Shown here: piece after piece, positions 1 through 5,588 of the stretch
Position numbering within the stretch: position 1 is the stretch's first letter
Layout of the letters: every line of letters starts with the position of its first letter
From: an uncultured Eubacteriales bacterium
Lineage (GTDB): Bacteria > Bacillota > Clostridia > Monoglobales > Monoglobaceae
NCBI GenBank assembly: GCA_958352815.1
Contig: CATWQA010000063.1
Span: forward strand, 1-5,882
Length of the DNA: 5,882 bases
Reading direction: 5' to 3'
Translations under genes and position numbers: made by a program
The notes under the pieces: model-generated
What the model saw: the letters and a program-made list of their open reading frames with translations, nothing else
Told to the model about the DNA's origin: nothing
The model's database searches: none

Positions 1-85
1 TTTGCTCCGACGAGGGCTCGGCAATGGTTTCAAAGGCAAAGCCTTTATCAAAATGTCTGTATCGCGGGCATAGGAGTCCGAAAAA
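1..85. other. Left-edge stretch with no supported gene
   Basis: Several reading frames are open across this piece on both strands, but none has a recognisable family signature or a ribosome binding site. A minus-strand frame open from an ATG at 115-117 to the window edge has no purine-rich site upstream and is not called. The stretch contains a short hairpin, AAAGGC (32-37) with GCCTTT (41-46) around AAA, in the same style as the GGGGC-GAA-GCCCC hairpins at 5125-5137 and 5413-5425. It may be the edge of a similar intergenic repeat, but this cannot be settled from 85 bases. Confidence 0.3.
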
Positions 86-114
86 TTGACAAAATCCAAA
101 ACTTGTGTTATAAT
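86..114 (+). promoter_or_regulatory. Consensus sigma-A promoter of the GHL10-SLH gene
   Basis: A perfect -35 hexamer TTGACA (86-91) is followed after exactly 17 bases by a perfect -10 hexamer TATAAT (109-114). A TG dinucleotide at 106-107 gives an extended -10 element. Transcription should begin near 121, leaving a leader of about 64 bases before the ATG at 185. The match to consensus on every element suggests strong housekeeping expression unless a repressor acts. No operator-like palindrome is obvious around it. Confidence 0.88.
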
Positions 115-171
115 CATAACTTGTTTCATAAAATGGATAGTGAGACATACCTTTGAAATACAAAAATACAT

Positions 172-177
172 AGGAGG
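172..177 (+). promoter_or_regulatory. Ribosome binding site fixing the GHL10-SLH start
   Basis: AGGAGG lies 7 bases upstream of the ATG at 185. It decides the start: an in-frame TTG at 86 would add 33 residues, but that TTG is the first half of the -35 hexamer, lies upstream of the expected transcription start, and would bury the signal peptide inside the protein. Confidence 0.9.
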
Positions 178-184
178 AAACGTA

Positions 185-2125
185 ATGAAAAATTTTAGGT
201 TCAGTCTGAAAAGATATGAATTCAGTTTGAGATTAATTGTTCTTGCGGTGTGCGCCGCCATTGCGGTGAACCTTTTTTACATACCGGAGAGCAACACGGT
301 AAACGCAGAGGATACAGAGCTCAGAGGAATTTGGGTTGCCACGGTTGCAAACCTGGACTACCCCTCGGCGGCCACTACCGACGCCTGGACGCTCAGAACA
401 GAGCTTGATCAGGTTCTGGACAACTGCCAAGACATGGGCTTTAACACGGTGTTCTTCCAGGTAAGACCCTCGGGAGACGCTCTTTATAAGTCCTCGGTTT
501 ATCCCTGGTCGCGGTACCTGACGGGAACCCAGGGCGTTGCTCCGAGCGACGACTTTGATCCTCTGGAGTATGCAGTCAACGAGGCGCACAAGAGAGGAAT
601 GCAGCTTCACGCCTGGATAAACCCCTACAGAGTGACAAACTCTTCGGCGGATAACGACAGACTGGCGGCAAACAATCCGGCAGTTTTAAGACCCGATTTG
701 GTACTTACCGACAGCACGGGTAAAATGTACCTAAACCCCGGTGAGGCGGACTCAATTGAGATAATCCTTGAGGGAATAAGGGAAATCGTGAGAAATTACG
801 ATGTTGACGGAATACACATGGACGACTACTTCTACCCCTCCTCAGGCTTTGACGATTCGGCGGCGTACTATAAGTATCAGGACGCCTATCCGAACAAAGC
901 GGACTGGCGGCGCAGCATGGTTAATACCCTTATTGCCTGCGCCAACGAGGCGGTAAAGGAAATAAAGCCAGGCTGTATGTTCGGCGTCAGTCCCAGCGGT
1001 ATCTGGGCGAATGCAAGCAACACTCCGGGAGGCAGCAACACAAACGGAAGCAGCTCCTACCACAGTCTTTACGCAGACACAAAATACTGGGTTGAAAGCG
1101 AGTTTGTGGACTATATTATGCCTCAGCTTTACTGGTACATAGGTCAGAACAATGCGGACTATAACACCCTTGTAAACTGGTGGGCAGGCGTGTGCGCTCC
1201 CACAAATGTAAAGCTGTATATCGGCGAGGCGGCGTACAAGGCTGCGTCCGGTGCAGACTCGGCATGGAGAGGGCAGAATGGCATAAACGAGCTTAGAACC
1301 CATGTGGCAATGGGTCGCCAGAGCCAATATGTGGGCGGATACTGTATGTTTAACTACTCCTCGTTTATGGACAGCTCAAGCTTGTACAGCATGATGAAGG
1401 ATCTTAATTCTCAGTGGGTTTCGGCTCCCACTTTGGGAGTGAACACCGTGCCCACGGCGACGGAGGCTCCGGCGCAGATCCCCGAACCCGACCCCACGGC
1501 AGCGCCTGCGGCTGACCCTACTGCGGCTCCTACCCAGGCGCCGACGCAGTCAGGCTCAGCTTCCAAATTTACCGATATGGGCGAGTATGAGTGGGCAATG
1601 CCCTATATTGAGGAGCTTGTGAGCCAAGGTATTGTCAACGGTATCAGCGAGACAGAGTTCGGCCCCGATATATACATTTCCAGAGCGGACGCAACCGCCC
1701 TGCTTTACAGAATTTTGAAGGAGGCTGACATAAGCTTTACCGAGAATTTTGACGATGTGTACAAGGACCGTTACTATTACGATGAAATAGGACAAGCCAA
1801 GGCGGCAGGCGTGGCGTGGGGCATAGGCGGCAACCTGTTTGACCCTGACGGAACAATGCTGCGTCAGGATATGGCGACTTTGGCGTACAGAGTTTTAAGA
1901 GGCAGACAAATTCTGACCTCAATCCCCAACACGGCAAAGGCTCTCAATAACTATCTTGATTGGAAAGATATTGACTTTTACGCAAGAGACGCGGTGGCTG
2001 CCTGCGTTGAGAACAACCTGATGGGCGGTTACGGAGACGGAACCATCAGACCCAAGGATTTTGCCACCAGAATTGAATTTGCGCTGTTTGTACAGCGGAT
2101 AAATACGCTGATTAATGCACAGTAG
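185..2125 (+). CDS. Secreted GHL10-family glycoside hydrolase-like protein with three SLH repeats
   Basis: This 646-residue protein is predicted to be exported and held on the cell wall. Residues 1-41 form a signal peptide: a basic start (KR at 9-10, R16), a hydrophobic core at about 17-33, and a likely cut after VNA at 39-41. Residues 45 to about 410 match the GHL10 (DUF187, PF02638) barrel, seen in the opening ELRGIWVATV, AWINPYR (143-149), DGIHMDDY (208-215), FGVSPSGIW (266-274) and DYIMPQLYW (309-317). D213 and D214 are candidate acidic active-site residues. Relatives include Bacillus YngK and E. coli DigH (YddW), the latter known to cleave peptidoglycan strands lacking stem peptides; the substrate here is unknown. 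A linker rich in Pro, Thr and Ala (about 423-460) leads to three SLH repeats at about 462-511, 522-571 and 592-640, which normally bind secondary cell-wall polymer. Their TRxE-like motifs read SRAD, LRQD and TRIE, so the middle one is divergent. The gene appears monocistronic, with its own consensus promoter. Family assignment is strong; the enzymatic activity is inferred. Confidence 0.93.
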   Translation: MKNFRFSLKRYEFSLRLIVLAVCAAIAVNLFYIPESNTVNAEDTELRGIWVATVANLDYPSAATTDAWTLRTELDQVLDNCQDMGFNTVFFQVRPSGDALYKSSVYPWSRYLTGTQGVAPSDDFDPLEYAVNEAHKRGMQLHAWINPYRVTNSSADNDRLAANNPAVLRPDLVLTDSTGKMYLNPGEADSIEIILEGIREIVRNYDVDGIHMDDYFYPSSGFDDSAAYYKYQDAYPNKADWRRSMVNTLIACANEAVKEIKPGCMFGVSPSGIWANASNTPGGSNTNGSSSYHSLYADTKYWVESEFVDYIMPQLYWYIGQNNADYNTLVNWWAGVCAPTNVKLYIGEAAYKAASGADSAWRGQNGINELRTHVAMGRQSQYVGGYCMFNYSSFMDSSSLYSMMKDLNSQWVSAPTLGVNTVPTATEAPAQIPEPDPTAAPAADPTAAPTQAPTQSGSASKFTDMGEYEWAMPYIEELVSQGIVNGISETEFGPDIYISRADATALLYRILKEADISFTENFDDVYKDRYYYDEIGQAKAAGVAWGIGGNLFDPDGTMLRQDMATLAYRVLRGRQILTSIPNTAKALNNYLDWKDIDFYARDAVAACVENNLMGGYGDGTIRPKDFATRIEFALFVQRINTLINAQ

Positions 2126-2126
2126 G

Positions 2127-2188
2127 CCGAAAAATCAGGGGAAAACGGTTGTGCGGTTGCACATATTTTTCGGATTGAAGAACCGTTT
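2127..2188 (+). terminator. Interlocked inverted repeats; possible terminator of the GHL10-SLH gene
   Basis: Just after the stop codon, CCGAAAAAT (2127-2135) is perfectly complementary to ATTTTTCGG (2165-2173). Between them TGTGC (2150-2154) and GCACA (2159-2163) close a small hairpin with a GGTT loop, followed by TATTTTT (2164-2170), which can serve as the uridine run of a weak intrinsic terminator. A second perfect pair, AAACGGTT (2143-2150) with AACCGTTT (2181-2188), interleaves with the first. Termination is likely somewhere here because the next gene has its own promoter, but the short 5-bp stem keeps this uncertain. Confidence 0.5.
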
Positions 2189-2254
2189 AAATGTACAAAT
2201 ATAATGAAATTGATGAAAGTATTCCGATGTTACGTGATTTTAACACATTTTTAC

Positions 2255-2283
2255 TTGATAAACTCGGGAAAATAGAGTACAAT
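2255..2283 (+). promoter_or_regulatory. Sigma-A promoter of glgP
   Basis: TTGATA (2255-2260) and TACAAT (2278-2283) each match consensus at five of six positions and are separated by exactly 17 bases. The expected start is near 2290, about 38 bases before the glgP ATG. A second possible -10, TATAAT at 2200-2205, has only TTGAAG (2175-2180) at a poor 19-base spacing and is less convincing. Confidence 0.8.
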
Positions 2284-2327
2284 TACTACAGATTGATTAA
2301 AACAAATGTACAGGGAGGAATTTAACG

Positions 2328-4850
2328 ATGGTCAACAAAACTTCTATGGCAGAGTCGGCCGCGAAGACGACTGAAAAAAATCATAAGATTTTAAAGCCGG
2401 GCACGTCTGAATTTGATAAGAAGAAGGAATTTATCAAATCGGAGATTTCCGGTAAGGTTAAGCGTTACTTTGGTAAGACCGTGGAGCGGGCTTCGGATAT
2501 GGAGGTTTACAGAGCAACCGCGCTTACCATTCGCGACGAGATTATGGAAAAATGGGTCAGCTATAAGGAAAAAACAGAGAAGAAGGCTCAGAAGGAGCTT
2601 TACTATCTGTCCTTTGAGTTCCTTATGGGTCGCGCAATGGGCAACAATCTTATGAACATTATGGAAACTGAAGTGTACAGACAGGCGCTTAAAGAGCTTG
2701 GTTTCTCCCTTGATAACATTGAAGAGGTAGAGACAGACGCAGGTTTGGGGAACGGAGGTCTGGGTCGTCTGGCGGCGTGCTTCCTGGATTCGCTGACAAA
2801 TCTTGACCTGCCGGCTTACGGCTGCGGCATCAGATACGAATACGGTCTGTTCAAACAGAAGATTGTGGACGGATATCAGATTGAGATGCCCGACCCCTGG
2901 CTCCAGAGCGGTAACGTTTGGGATATTGCAAGGCTGGAGGACACCAAGGAGGTTCACTTTAACGGTCGTATTGTGGAAAAGTGGGAAGACGGACGCATGA
3001 AGTTCGAGCACGTGGACTACAATACCGTTATTGCTGAGCCCTACGATATGCCCATTACAGGCTTTGACACAGAAACGGTAAACACCCTCAGACTTTGGAA
3101 GGCATGTTCTCCCGAGGTTATTAACATGACCGAGTTTAACAGGGGAGCGTACGTAAAGGCAAACGAGAACAGAGACCTGGCAGAGGTAATTTCAAAGGTT
3201 CTCTATCCCGAGGATAACCATTACGAGGGCAAGCTGCTCAGACTAAAGCAGCAGTACTTCTTCGTTTCCGCTACAATGCAGTGGATCTTGTCAAAGCACA
3301 AGGCAAAACGTCTCCCTCTTATGGAGATTCCCAACTATGTGCAAATCCATATTAACGATACGCATCCCACAATCGCCATTCCCGAGCTTATGCGCCTGCT
3401 GATGGACGAGGAAGGTATGGGCTGGGACGACGCTTGGGATATTGTTGGCAAGACCTTTGCTTATACAAACCACACTATTCTGTGCGAGGCTCTTGAGAAG
3501 TGGCCTATGAGTATGGTGGATTTCCTTCTGCCCAGACTGGGTCAGATTATACACGAGATTGACAGACGTCAGAGAATTGCTCTTAACGAGCGGTTCCCCG
3601 GAGACCACGGCAAAATCGAATATATGGCTGTTATTCATAACGACGGTCAGGTCAGCATGGCAAACCTGTGCTTAACCGCCTGCCACAGCGTAAACGGCGT
3701 TGCCGCTCTCCACACCGAAATCCTTAAAAAGGAGACCTTCAAGGATTACTATAGCATTTATCCCTACAAGTTCAAGAACATGACCAACGGCGTTACCTTC
3801 AGAAGATGGCTCTATAAGGCTAACCCCGAGCTCTCGAACTTGATCTGCGAGGCTATAGGCGACGGTTGGATTAAGGACTACAGAGAGCTTGAAAAGCTCA
3901 CTCCCTTTGCGGATGATAAGGCGTTCAGGGATAAGTTCGCCGAGATTAAGCTGAACAACAAGAAGAATCTTGCCAAGTATATTAAGGAGCACAACGGAAT
4001 TGTTGTTGACCCCAACTCTCTCTTTGACGTGCAGATTAAGAGACTGCACGAGTATAAGAGACAGCTTCTCAAGGCTTTCCATATTGTGTTCAGGTATAAG
4101 TCGATTATTGAGAGCCCCGAAAACTCAAACCTGATGCCCGAAACCTTTATTTTCGGTGCAAAGGCGGCTCCGGGCTACCATATGGCAAAGCTGATTATTA
4201 AGTTTATAAACAACGTTGCCGAGGTCGTAAACAACGACCCGAGAACAAAGGATATTCTAAAGGTTGTGTTTATCGAAAACTATAACGTGTCCGTTGCGGA
4301 AAAGATTGTTGCGGCGGCAAACCTGAGCGAGCAGATTTCAACCGCCAGCAAGGAGGCTTCCGGTACAGGAAACATGAAGCTCATGCTGAACGGCGCTCTT
4401 ACAATCGGAACCATGGACGGCGCTAATGTTGAGATAAGAGAACAGGTGGGGGACGATAATATCTTCATCTTCGGTATGCAATCCGACGAGGTTCTCAACC
4501 TCTATTCCCAGAACCGTTCGCCGAGCCCTGAGCTCTATGCGACCAATATGGGCATTAAGAGCATTGTGGACACACTGATTGACGGAACTTTCTCGGGAGA
4601 CGACCACAACCTGTTCTATGATATATACAGGTCTCTGGTTCAGAGCAACAACGGCAGCTTTGCCGACCCGTATCTGCTCCTGCCCGACCTTGAGTCATAC
4701 TTCCATGTGTGCCAGGACGCAAACCTGCTCTATAAGAACGACCTTGACGCATGGACAAGAAAAGCTGTTATTAACACGGCGAAGGCAGGCTTCTTCAGCA
4801 GCGACAGAACAATCGAAAATTATAATAAGCAAATTTGGCATCTTAAATAA
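2328..4850 (+). CDS. glgP: Glycogen/alpha-glucan phosphorylase
   Basis: This cytoplasmic enzyme uses phosphate to remove terminal glucose from alpha-1,4-glucans, giving glucose-1-phosphate (GT35 family, pyridoxal-phosphate dependent). The 840-residue product is full length: it starts with AGGGAGG (2312-2318) 9 bases before the ATG and ends in the usual SSDRTIENY...IWHLK tail. Visible signatures are GLGNGGLGRLAACFLDS (139-155), HINDTHP (341-347), NHT with H382 (rabbit muscle H377), KRLHEYKRQL (571-580) with phosphate-contacting R572 and K577 (rabbit R569 and K574), and EASGTGNMK (676-684), in which K684 is the cofactor lysine (rabbit K680). The variant ASKEASG, where animal enzymes have AGTEASG, is to my recollection common in Gram-positive homologues. 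About 45 lysine-rich residues precede the conserved core; the eukaryotic N-terminal phosphorylation control is not evident. No other glycogen genes adjoin it, and it has its own promoter and terminator, so it seems monocistronic. Glycogen cannot be told from maltodextrin as the main substrate (GlgP versus MalP) by sequence reading alone. Confidence 0.97.
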   Translation: MVNKTSMAESAAKTTEKNHKILKPGTSEFDKKKEFIKSEISGKVKRYFGKTVERASDMEVYRATALTIRDEIMEKWVSYKEKTEKKAQKELYYLSFEFLMGRAMGNNLMNIMETEVYRQALKELGFSLDNIEEVETDAGLGNGGLGRLAACFLDSLTNLDLPAYGCGIRYEYGLFKQKIVDGYQIEMPDPWLQSGNVWDIARLEDTKEVHFNGRIVEKWEDGRMKFEHVDYNTVIAEPYDMPITGFDTETVNTLRLWKACSPEVINMTEFNRGAYVKANENRDLAEVISKVLYPEDNHYEGKLLRLKQQYFFVSATMQWILSKHKAKRLPLMEIPNYVQIHINDTHPTIAIPELMRLLMDEEGMGWDDAWDIVGKTFAYTNHTILCEALEKWPMSMVDFLLPRLGQIIHEIDRRQRIALNERFPGDHGKIEYMAVIHNDGQVSMANLCLTACHSVNGVAALHTEILKKETFKDYYSIYPYKFKNMTNGVTFRRWLYKANPELSNLICEAIGDGWIKDYRELEKLTPFADDKAFRDKFAEIKLNNKKNLAKYIKEHNGIVVDPNSLFDVQIKRLHEYKRQLLKAFHIVFRYKSIIESPENSNLMPETFIFGAKAAPGYHMAKLIIKFINNVAEVVNNDPRTKDILKVVFIENYNVSVAEKIVAAANLSEQISTASKEASGTGNMKLMLNGALTIGTMDGANVEIREQVGDDNIFIFGMQSDEVLNLYSQNRSPSPELYATNMGIKSIVDTLIDGTFSGDDHNLFYDIYRSLVQSNNGSFADPYLLLPDLESYFHVCQDANLLYKNDLDAWTRKAVINTAKAGFFSSDRTIENYNKQIWHLK

Positions 4851-4859
4851 TTTGTATAC

Positions 4860-4892
4860 GGCGCTCCCACTCGGGGGCGCTTTATTTATTTT
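4860..4892 (+). terminator. Intrinsic terminator of glgP
   Basis: GCGCTCCC (4861-4868) pairs with GGGGGCGC (4873-4880) over 8 bp, with one T-G wobble and an ACTC loop. It is followed at once by the T-rich tract TTTATTTATTTT (4881-4892). It starts 10 bases after the glgP stop codon and should end the transcript. Confidence 0.92.
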
Positions 4893-4935
4893 GCTTGCCC
4901 GTTTGATAAGTTTGAATATATGTAAATCCTTACAG

Positions 4936-5085
4936 TGTAGGGGGCGGCTTCCCAGACGCCCCGAATACAAACTAACAATTTCGTTAAAGTAATTGGAGCC
5001 GGTATACAACTGAAACGCTCAATCCATTTAATTTTGCATATATGTATAATTTTTCAGCGGGGCGTCTGGGAAGCCGCCCCCTACA
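4936..5085. repeat. 150-bp segment bounded by 28-bp perfect inverted repeats
   Basis: The arm at 4936-4963 (beginning TGTAGGGGGCGG) is the exact reverse complement of the arm at 5058-5085 (ending CCGCCCCCTACA), with no mismatch in 28 bases, enclosing 94 AT-rich bases. Each arm is also self-complementary: GGGGCG at 4941-4946 with CGCCCC at 4957-4962, and GGGGCG at 5059-5064 with CGCCCC at 5075-5080. The form resembles a miniature inverted-repeat element or a pair of REP-like palindromes in opposite orientation (BIME-like). The immediate flanks show no clear target-site duplication and no transposase is present, so mobility is only a possibility. Confidence 0.8.
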
Positions 5086-5252
5086 ACGCATGCGGTTACA
5101 CATATCAAAATTTTGTTGGGGTTTGGGGCGAAGCCCCTCGTCGCACTATGTCTTTTCCGCTCGCCATGCCTGTTCGGCAAGGCTTCACTTTTTCGGGAGC
5201 CCTGCCCGCCCCGGCGCTTGGGGAGGTTGGGCAAGCGCAACGGGGCGGGCGA
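5058..5252 (+). repeat. Multi-hairpin repeat unit, copy 1
   Basis: This copy contains three ordered modules. Module A (5058-5084) is a GC hairpin ending CCCCTAC. After 10 variable bases, module B (5095-5137) is a 43-base block starting GTTACACATATC and ending in the hairpin GGGGC-GAA-GCCCC. Module C (5204-5252) is a very strong hairpin: GCCCGCCCCG plus GCGCTTG (5204-5220) pairs with CAAGCGC (5232-5238) and CGGGGCGGGC (5241-5250), interrupted only by AA at 5239-5240. Between B and C, GGCAAGGCTTC (5176-5186) can pair imperfectly with GGGAGCCCTGCC (5195-5206), competing with module C. A smaller hairpin, CTCAC-CGAT-GTGAG (5257-5270), follows. Unit boundaries are inferred from the comparison with copy 2. 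Confidence 0.72.
5095..5137 (+). repeat. 43-base perfect direct repeat, copy 1 (module B)
   Basis: This block is identical base for base to 5383-5425, starting 288 bases upstream of it. It opens with GTTACACATATCAAAATTTTG, condensed here as GTTACAC (5095-5101) and CAAAATTTTG, runs through GGGG-TTT-GGGG and ends in a 5-bp hairpin, GGGGC (5125-5129) with GCCCC (5133-5137) around GAA. Confidence 0.92.
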
Positions 5253-5347
5253 TCGCCTCACCGATGTGAGAATATAAAGTTACCGGATTATGATTTAAAT
5301 AAAATTCCAAATTCGCATAATGTAGCATTAACTGCCAATATAAATAA

Positions 5348-5496
5348 CGGGCGCAGCAAGCGGCGCCCCTACGAAGTTGAGTGTTACACATATCAAAATT
5401 TTGTTGGGGTTTGGGGCGAAGCCCCAATCGGTTTCCCCGAAGGGGAAAAACCGATGGCGCTCGGGGCGGAGGCGGCGAGCGCAATTGGGTGGGCGA
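5348..5496 (+). repeat. Multi-hairpin repeat unit, copy 2
   Basis: The modules occur in the same order as in copy 1. Module A (5348-5372) pairs GGGCGC (5349-5354) with GCGCCC (5363-5368) and ends CCCCTAC; its sequence differs from copy 1 but the stem is kept. The same 10-base spacing leads to module B (5383-5425). Next comes a hairpin, ATCGGTTTCCCC (5427-5438) with GGGGAAAAACCGAT (5442-5455), with a GAA loop and two unpaired A. Module C is GCGCTCG (5457-5463) with CGAGCGC (5476-5482), then AA and TTGGGTGGGCGA (5485-5496). CCCAAT (5423-5428) can also pair with ATTGGG (5484-5489), enclosing both hairpins as a three-way junction. Confidence 0.7.
5383..5425 (+). repeat. 43-base perfect direct repeat, copy 2 (module B)
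   Basis: Identical to 5095-5137 over 43 bases. The match stops abruptly on both sides (GAAGTTGAGT upstream here against AACGCATGCG in copy 1; AATCGG downstream here against TCGTCG). The terminal hairpin is GGGGC (5413-5417) with GCCCC (5421-5425). Confidence 0.92.
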
Positions 5497-5526
5497 ATAA
5501 TTTTGTCCAACCTCAAAAATTACATG

Positions 5527-5542
5527 AAAAATGTACATTTTT
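5527..5542. promoter_or_regulatory. 16-bp AT-rich perfect palindrome upstream of the SLH-gene promoter
   Basis: AAAAATGTACATTTTT is a perfect dyad whose right end lies 11 bases before the -35 hexamer at 5554. Its position and symmetry fit a binding site for a dimeric regulator or an intrinsically bent upstream element. In A+T-rich intergenic DNA such a palindrome could also arise by chance, and no cognate regulator is present in the window. Confidence 0.35.
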
Positions 5543-5553
5543 TGAAAAAACTA

Positions 5554-5582
5554 TTGCAATTTTGTAACAAATGTGATATTAT
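5554..5582 (+). promoter_or_regulatory. Sigma-A promoter of the partial SLH gene
   Basis: TTGCAA (5554-5559) and TATTAT (5577-5582) are 17 bases apart. The -10 matches consensus at five of six positions and carries a TG extension at 5574-5575, which compensates for the weaker -35 (four of six). Transcription is expected near 5589. Confidence 0.68.
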
Positions 5583-5588
5583 GATACC

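Larger units (their letters stand above)
4893..5553. other. Long intergenic region made of structured repeats, no credible gene
   Basis: Between the glgP terminator and the next promoter there is no gene I can support. The longer open frames run through palindromic repeats, give low-complexity peptides in which the same segment (QNFVGVWGEAP) recurs because the DNA repeats, and lack ribosome binding sites and family signatures. The space holds a 28-bp inverted repeat, two copies of a multi-hairpin unit and an AT-rich palindrome, each listed separately. No tRNA, rRNA or CRISPR pattern is visible. Confidence 0.75.

Noticed and set aside
1..46. Similarity of the left edge (CGACGAGGG) to the reverse complement near 5135-5143
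   Set aside because: Only about nine bases match and the surroundings differ, so a truncated copy of the downstream repeat is not supported.
2175..2205. Second promoter for glgP (TTGAAG, TATAAT)
   Set aside because: The -10 is perfect but the spacing is 19 bases, the -35 is weak, and it overlaps the inverted repeats after the upstream gene. The promoter at 2255-2283 is better.
4579..4992. A 137-codon + strand frame overlapping the end of glgP
   Set aside because: It is an out-of-frame shadow of glgP that continues through the terminator; no family signature and no ribosome binding site.
4964..5057. Small gene or ncRNA between the 28-bp inverted repeats
   Set aside because: A TATAAT at 5045-5050 has no -35 partner at a proper distance, and no terminator or open frame of note follows.
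5248..5257. GGCGATCGCC palindrome, containing the HIP1 octamer GCGATCGC
   Set aside because: A single occurrence inside a GC-rich repeat; HIP1 over-representation is a cyanobacterial trait and nothing else points there.
5095..5425. CRISPR-like repeat pair
   Set aside because: Only two identical 43-base copies, 288 bases apart start to start, with repeats rather than unique spacers between them and no cas genes.
5034..5567. A 177-codon open frame on the + strand through the repeat region
   Set aside because: It runs across the palindromic repeats, translates the 43-base repeat twice into the same peptide, and has no ribosome binding site or recognisable domain. It is open because GC-rich repeats lack stop codons.
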